Shown one piece after another: positions 42,766 to 47,221 of a stretch of DNA of 47,221 nt. Every line of letters starts with the position of its first letter. Position 1 is the stretch's first letter. A program made the position numbers and the translations under genes. Origin of the DNA: Rhodoferax sp. (GTDB taxonomy: Bacteria; Pseudomonadota; Gammaproteobacteria; Burkholderiales; Burkholderiaceae_C); the NCBI RefSeq assembly GCF_018063565.1, contig NZ_JAGPBB010000024.1, forward strand, positions 1-47,221, given 5' to 3'. The notes below the pieces were generated by a model. That model was not told where the DNA came from. It was given only the letters and a program-made list of their open reading frames with translations, and made no database searches.

Positions 42766-43317
42766 TTAGAGAACGACCCGCAGGTTGAACAGGGTGCGTC
42801 CGTTGTCGAGGGCCTGCAATGTGTGCTGCAAAGGGGCGGCAGCCTTGCGCGCCATGTCGATCAGGCCCAGGCCGGCGCTGCCGGTCAGGGCACTGCGCGG
42901 TTGGCGCAACTGTGTCTTGAAGGCGGCCTTCAGGGCCTCCTTGTCAAGGTGAAATAACTGTCCAATGCGCTCGCCCAACGCATTGGCATCCTGATCCCGG
43001 ACGATATTGCTGGCTGAGATGACATAGTGGCCGGCGTCATCACGGGAAATGAGGATGGTCGAAGCTTCATTCTCAAACGCCTGCGCTTGCGCATAGCGGC
43101 GGATGTTCTGCGCCATTTCGATATAGACGGAAAACACGTCGGATATCGCAGAGGGTGACTCTGCCTGGCCCTCCATGTGTTTGCGCAAGGCAGTACCGAT
43201 TTCTTCAATCAGCGGTGCTGTGACCGGGCCATTGAAACACAGCATGATGTTCTGGCGATTGAAAATTTCCCGAATTGCCAGCAGATCGATCGGGGGTTCC
43301 TGGTTGGACATGGTCAT
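42766..43317 (-). CDS. siaB: SiaB-type protein kinase
   Basis: Protein of about 183 residues, SiaB/DUF6272 family, a GHKL-like kinase that phosphorylates SiaC. Family features are LCFNGPVTAPLIEEIG, VYIEMAQNIRRYAQ with the Asn expected in an N-box, and GSAGLGLIDMARKA as the glycine-rich ATP lid. The start is ATG 43317 or 43311; the frame continues upstream without family similarity. It is first in the operon and its stop is 16 bases before siaC. Confidence 0.88.
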   Translation of the reverse strand: MTMSNQEPPIDLLAIREIFNRQNIMLCFNGPVTAPLIEEIGTALRKHMEGQAESPSAISDVFSVYIEMAQNIRRYAQAQAFENEASTILISRDDAGHYVISASNIVRDQDANALGERIGQLFHLDKEALKAAFKTQLRQPRSALTGSAGLGLIDMARKAAAPLQHTLQALDNGRTLFNLRVVL

Positions 43318-43705
43318 TGAAGTGCATCCGGATGTTGCCGGGGCATTGTAGGAGTGCACCAAATTATTGCAGTGTGTCCGGACAAAGATGCCACTCTGGA
43401 GGAGGCCCATCACATTGGGCGACTGCCGGTTCAAGTCTCAAAAAATCTGTCAGCCTCCACCTCGTCACCAATCCGATTCAGCTATAAATTGACAAGCAAA
43501 CAGTTCATATAAAACAAGGGCAAAACGCCAATTGAACATGCAAATGTCCAGCACTCGGTATGGCTCCTGCCATCTTGATTCACAATGACACCAGCATTTC
43601 CAGCCCCTGCCACACCCAGACATGACACTTGAGCTCTGCACTTTGCCCAATGCAACGGCCCCACACAAACCGCCAGATCACCGGGGGATCAAGACCTGAT
43701 GCACC
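43318..43705. other. Divergent intergenic region between siaB and the VTT gene
   Basis: A 388-base gap between oppositely transcribed genes that must hold both promoters. It is less GC-rich in the middle. TTGACA (about 43488) on the plus strand is followed by TATAAA after only 13 bases, too short for a good sigma-70 promoter. A CATCCGGATG palindrome lies just upstream of siaB. I see no convincing gene. Confidence 0.4.
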
Positions 43706-44305
43706 ATGATGGACCTTGCCAGCATCCAACAAATACAGCAGGGCTTTCAGAGCTATCTCGGCACTCACCCGGCAGCCGTGACCGGGGCATTTGTCGCGGT
43801 GTTCACTACCATCACCGCGCTATGCCTTCCAGGTGCGGCGTTGTTGATGCTGTTGGCCGGCGCCAGTTTTGGGCTGTTCTGGGGCAGTGTGCTGGCCACG
43901 CTGGCATCCAGCGCCGGTGCCACCCTGACCATGCTGGGTGCACGCCATCTATTGCGGCATCGGGTCGAGCAGCGCTACCCCGAGCGTCTGCACGCCTTCA
44001 ACCTGGGACTGCAGCGTGAGGGGGCGCTGTATCTGCTGTCGCTGCGGCTGCTGCCGGTGATTCCGTTTGTGCCGGTCAATCTGCTCAGCGGCCTGACCCG
44101 CTTGCCGGCCACTACATTCTTCTGGATCAGCATGCTGGGCATGCTGCCAGGCACGGCCCTGTATGTGAATGCCGGCGCTTACCTGGCGCAGCTGCAGTCG
44201 ATGGATCAGCTGCTATCGCCGCGCACGTTGGCCACGGTGATGGCACTGGGCTTGCTGCCGCTGGCGGCGGCCTGGGTGCTGCGCAGGCGCGGGCGTCGCA
44301 ACTGA
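43706..44305 (+). CDS. TVP38/TMEM64 (VTT-domain) membrane protein
   Basis: Inner-membrane protein of 199 residues with five or six hydrophobic segments. The VTT/SNARE-associated motif is visible: PGAALLMLLAGASFGLFWGSVLATLASSAGATLTMLGAR, then LRLLPVIPFVPVNLLSGLTRLPATTFFWISMLGMLPG. Related DedA-type proteins move lipids or protons, but no role can be assigned here. The start is ATG 43706 or 43709. It lies 105 bases before the diguanylate cyclase gene on the same strand. Confidence 0.92.
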   Translation: MMDLASIQQIQQGFQSYLGTHPAAVTGAFVAVFTTITALCLPGAALLMLLAGASFGLFWGSVLATLASSAGATLTMLGARHLLRHRVEQRYPERLHAFNLGLQREGALYLLSLRLLPVIPFVPVNLLSGLTRLPATTFFWISMLGMLPGTALYVNAGAYLAQLQSMDQLLSPRTLATVMALGLLPLAAAWVLRRRGRRN

Positions 44306-44410
44306 GGAGGCTTTGCCTTGATCGCACGCGTCATGTGGTTTTTGCACAGCAAAGACATAGTGACGCACAATCATCATTAAACACCGCTCCCACCCACGCC
44401 ACACCCCGTC

Positions 44411-45577
44411 ATGACGCTTGACATCAATACGCTGTTGCTGGTCACAGTGATGAACATCGTGGTGCTGGCTCTGATCTCCTCGGCGGTCATGGGCACGCAG
44501 CTTGAGGCGGCCGCCAATGCAGCACGCTGGAGTCTGGTTGTGCACGCGGCGGCCTGGGTATGCATGATCGTCGCCAACCTCTGGCCCGAGACACTGGCCG
44601 ACCGGACGCTGTCCACACTGTCATTGGCAGGATTCTGTGGCACCCACTGGCTCATGTTCAAGGCGCTTCAGGGGTGGCTGGGTCGGCGCCGGTTTGGGCG
44701 GGCGATCACAGCACTGGCCTGGCTGGCACCGCTGGGCTATTTTTTGCTGTTTGGCAGCTATCCATGGCGGGTGGGCTGGGCCAACTTTTTACTCGTCGCG
44801 CAATTGCTGTTGCTGACGACGGCCTGTTTTGCCCCCAGCACGTCGCTGCGCGGCCGCTGGCGCTATGTGGTGGCCGGTAGCCTGATCACCATGGCGGTGC
44901 TGACCCTCGGTCGGGGCGTGCTGGGGGCGTTCACCGATCTGTACCCCAGTTTTCTCACCCCGCACCCCTGGAACATTGCCGCCATGCTGATGACCAACAT
45001 CGTGCCGCTGATGATCAACTTCGCCATTCTGGGCGGCTGGCATGAAGAAGCGGAAAGTGCGTTGCACCGTCAGGCCGTGACGGACGCCCTGACCGGTTTG
45101 CTTAACCGGCGTGGCTGGCAGGAGGTGGCGCAGCCGCTGGTTGCCAATGCCAAGCGCCACCAGTTGCCGATGGCCCTGCTGATGGTCGACATCGACTATT
45201 TCAAGAACATCAATGACACCTATGGTCACGAGGCGGGGGACCGGGCATTGCAGGCGCTGAGCCGCTTGCTGGGTGAGGCAAGCCGGGCCAGCGATGTGGC
45301 GGCACGCGTGGGCGGTGAGGAGTTTTGCCTTTTGCTGCCCGGCAACGATGCGCCGACGGCACAACTTCTTGACCAGCGCCTGCGTCAGCAGTTGCCCGCC
45401 ATGGCCAGGGCGCTTGGGTTCCCGCTGAACTTCAGCACCGGGCTGGCCACTCTGCAGCCGGGTGAAACGCTGGAGCGCCTGATGATTCGCGCCGACATGG
45501 CCTTGTACGCTGCCAAGGGTGCCGGGCGTGGGCAATTGCAGATCGCTGCGGCCCAACGTGATGGAGAACAGCCATGA
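44411..45577 (+). CDS. Membrane diguanylate cyclase
   Basis: Protein of 388 residues: six or seven transmembrane helices (about 1-215) forming an N-terminal membrane sensor, then a GGDEF domain (DALTGLLNRRGWQEVA, VDIDYFKNINDTYGHEAGD). The active site RVGGEEF is intact and an inhibitory RASD lies five residues before it, so this is probably an active, feedback-inhibited c-di-GMP synthase. It overlaps the next gene, a FadL-like porin, by ATGA. The shared message suggests the porin's substrate and the cyclase's signal may be linked. Confidence 0.92.
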   Translation: MTLDINTLLLVTVMNIVVLALISSAVMGTQLEAAANAARWSLVVHAAAWVCMIVANLWPETLADRTLSTLSLAGFCGTHWLMFKALQGWLGRRRFGRAITALAWLAPLGYFLLFGSYPWRVGWANFLLVAQLLLLTTACFAPSTSLRGRWRYVVAGSLITMAVLTLGRGVLGAFTDLYPSFLTPHPWNIAAMLMTNIVPLMINFAILGGWHEEAESALHRQAVTDALTGLLNRRGWQEVAQPLVANAKRHQLPMALLMVDIDYFKNINDTYGHEAGDRALQALSRLLGEASRASDVAARVGGEEFCLLLPGNDAPTAQLLDQRLRQQLPAMARALGFPLNFSTGLATLQPGETLERLMIRADMALYAAKGAGRGQLQIAAAQRDGEQP

Positions 45578-46677
45578 AAGTACACACGTTCGCGCTGGGC
45601 CTGCTGGCCCTGAACGCTGCCGCCGCACAGGCAGGTGGCATCGACCGCTCAGGCCAGGGCCTGGGTGTGCTGTTTGAGCCTGGAAACTATGTGGAGGGAT
45701 CTTTCAGCCAGGTCTCGCCCAATGTCACGGGCATGGATGTGGCAAACGGGGCCACGGGCAGTGTGGTCAGCCGCTATCCGATGGCAAGCCTGAGCGCCAA
45801 GCTGCAGGTGAGCCCGACGCTATCGGTGGCTCTGGTGATGGACCAGCCTTATGGTGCCAAATTGCTGTACGCCAACAGCACACCGCTGCTGGGTGGCACG
45901 CAGGTGGATGTGTCTTCGTCCGCGCTGTTGGGTCTGGCGCGCTGGCACATTCACGAGCACTTCAGTTTGCACGGTGGCTTGCGTGTTCAGCACGCAAACG
46001 CCGAGGTGCGCCTGCAGGGTCTGGCTTATGGACCGGTAAGTGGCTACAGGGTGCAGCTGGCGTCTGACACTTCTTATAGTCCGGTGGTCGGAATGGCCTA
46101 CGAGTTGCCTCATATCGGGATGCGGGTGGTCGGTACTTACCACGCGGCGACCGTACACAACATGCCCACCCATGAGACTGGCGGGTTTGCCATGCTCAAC
46201 GGTCAATCCACCACCCGGATCAATACGCCGCGCGCGATCAATCTGGATTTTCAGACCGGACTTGCCAGCAGTACCTTGCTGTTTGGGCAGTTGCGCTGGG
46301 TGAACTGGTCGGAGTTCCGGGTTGACCCTCAGCGGTTTATGGCAGTGACAGGCGAGGGGCTGATTGAGCTGAGAGACAGCAGCAGCTACACGCTGGGACT
46401 GGCGCAGCGCCTGAGCAGCCGATGGAGCGGGGCGGCATCGCTCCATCATGAAGCCAAAGGTGCACCGCTGGTGTCGCCACTGTCGCCAGTAAACGGCCGC
46501 CGCGGCGCCACGCTGGCTGCAATTTTTACCGAAGGTCGCTTGCGAGTCAGTGCTGGCCTCAGCTATATGAAGCTGGGTGATGCGATGCTGGAGACCGGCA
46601 CGCCCGACACGCAACGCGCGGCGATGCAAGGCAACCACACTGTGGGTGTCGGGGTCACGGTGGGGTGGGCACTTTAG
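45574..46677 (+). CDS. FadL/OmpP1-family outer-membrane protein
   Basis: Protein of 367 residues with a signal peptide (to AQA-GG, about residue 20) and a beta-barrel pattern of alternating strands. The N-terminal GGIDRSGQGLGVLFEPGNYVEGSFSQVSPNVTG is characteristic of FadL-type long-chain fatty-acid or hydrophobic-compound porins. The last residues (GVGVTVGWAL) differ from the usual terminal aromatic residue. GGAGAA precedes the ATG. It is translationally coupled to the upstream diguanylate cyclase. Confidence 0.85.
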   Translation: MKVHTFALGLLALNAAAAQAGGIDRSGQGLGVLFEPGNYVEGSFSQVSPNVTGMDVANGATGSVVSRYPMASLSAKLQVSPTLSVALVMDQPYGAKLLYANSTPLLGGTQVDVSSSALLGLARWHIHEHFSLHGGLRVQHANAEVRLQGLAYGPVSGYRVQLASDTSYSPVVGMAYELPHIGMRVVGTYHAATVHNMPTHETGGFAMLNGQSTTRINTPRAINLDFQTGLASSTLLFGQLRWVNWSEFRVDPQRFMAVTGEGLIELRDSSSYTLGLAQRLSSRWSGAASLHHEAKGAPLVSPLSPVNGRRGATLAAIFTEGRLRVSAGLSYMKLGDAMLETGTPDTQRAAMQGNHTVGVGVTVGWAL

Positions 46678-46737
46678 GGCACGCGCCAGCGATCTGTGCG
46701 CATAATCACGACCCCCGCTGCTCTGGATTTGACATCC

Positions 46738-47221
46738 ATGCCCAACTCCACCGATTCATCTGATCGTCACTCGCTCATTCGGGCGCTGTTTGATGGGTAC
46801 ATCGAGATGTATGCCGCGCGCAACGATCAATTGACCGGGCATTTCAGTGACAACTTCAGCGGTTACACCGGCGGTGGTGATTTTCTGGTGAAAGACCGGC
46901 TGGCCTGGCAAGCCATTACCCGCCAGGATTTTGCCCAGGTACCCAAACGCATCCGCATCGAGATGCTGGACTTGTGCCTGCAGGACATCAGCACCGACGT
47001 GGTGGTGTGCACCGCACTGTTTCATATCCATTTGCCGATGGCAGACCATGTGTTGTCCAACGAGGTGGCGCGGCTGGTGCTGATCTTTCGACTGGAAGGC
47101 GCACAGTGGAAGATTGTGCACAGTGGTATTTCGATCCCCTATCCGATGGTTCAAACGGGTGAGGTGTATCCGCTTGAGGGCTTGATGGAACGCAATCAGG
47201 CATTGCAAGCGCTGGTTGCCG
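46738..47221 (+). CDS. SnoaL-like (NTF2-fold) protein, 3' end outside the window
   Basis: The first 161 codons of a gene that runs off the edge. Residues about 15-135 resemble the SnoaL/NTF2-fold: ALFDGYIEMYAARNDQLTGHFSDNFSGYTGGG near the start and LIFRLEGAQWKIVHSGISIPYP near the end. What follows (EVYPLEGLMERNQALQALV) looks like the start of a coiled-coil linker, as found before GGDEF or kinase domains, so the full protein may be a larger signalling protein. That last point is inference from 20 or so residues. Confidence 0.75.
   Translation, partial: MPNSTDSSDRHSLIRALFDGYIEMYAARNDQLTGHFSDNFSGYTGGGDFLVKDRLAWQAITRQDFAQVPKRIRIEMLDLCLQDISTDVVVCTALFHIHLPMADHVLSNEVARLVLIFRLEGAQWKIVHSGISIPYPMVQTGEVYPLEGLMERNQALQALVA

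Noticed and set aside
43318-43705. Small ORFs in the gap between siaB and the VTT gene
   Set aside because: Several short minus-strand frames overlap each other, none with a ribosome-binding site or recognisable sequence.

Overview
This window is chromosomal DNA of a hydrogen-oxidising beta-proteobacterium, most likely a Comamonadaceae member (Rhodoferax/Polaromonas/Hydrogenophaga-like). The evidence is high GC, the Cupriavidus-type hox/hyp gene order, and dispersed short repeats of a kind I associate with this family. That taxonomic placement is an inference. I see no rRNA, tRNA, CRISPR array or complete insertion sequence.

Region 1 (1-17495, + strand) is an uptake [NiFe]-hydrogenase locus. 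It begins inside the large-subunit gene hoxG. Next come hupE (nickel permease), hoxZ (cytochrome b), hoxM (protease) and the assembly genes hoxL-O-Q-R-T-V. Then come hypB, a short hypF1, a foreign-looking VOC gene, hypCDE, the sigma-54 activator hoxA and the H2-sensing regulatory hydrogenase hoxBC. hypA and hypX are not present here. HypB carries its histidine-rich tract inside the GTPase domain instead of near the N-terminus. Two families of short repeats pepper the locus. One copy overlaps the start of hoxO, one lies in frame in hoxV, and one forms the 3' end of hypF1.

Region 2 (17496-24557): the histidine kinase that normally follows hoxC, hoxJ, is displaced about 3.7 kb downstream. Between them, on the minus strand, sits a two-gene module of a sugar-type periplasmic binding protein and a membrane PAS-GGDEF-EAL protein. 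A mechanosensitive channel and an FmdB zinc-ribbon protein follow hoxJ.

Region 3 (24560-29551) is a mixed housekeeping stretch: radical SAM protein, TauE/SafE permease, DUF3079 protein, ATP-grasp protein, YHS lipoprotein and patatin-like lipoprotein.

Region 4 (29538-38240) is a copper/silver efflux island: cusRS on the minus strand, divergent from cusF-cusC-cusB-cusA. A palindrome lies in the shared promoter region. CusB has a CusF domain fused to its C-terminus, and cusA contains an in-frame repeat element.

Region 5 (38479-47221) is dominated by c-di-GMP signalling. A minus-strand operon siaB-siaC-siaD-siaA ends with an orphan ABC-type substrate-binding protein. The plus strand then has a VTT membrane protein, a membrane diguanylate cyclase overlapping a FadL-like porin gene, and a truncated SnoaL-like ORF at the edge.

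A theme across the window is pairing of orphan periplasmic or outer-membrane proteins with c-di-GMP enzymes (three cases). One of these pairs is wedged into the hydrogen-sensing operon. The 238 bases between cusA and the last gene of the sia operon hold nothing I recognise.
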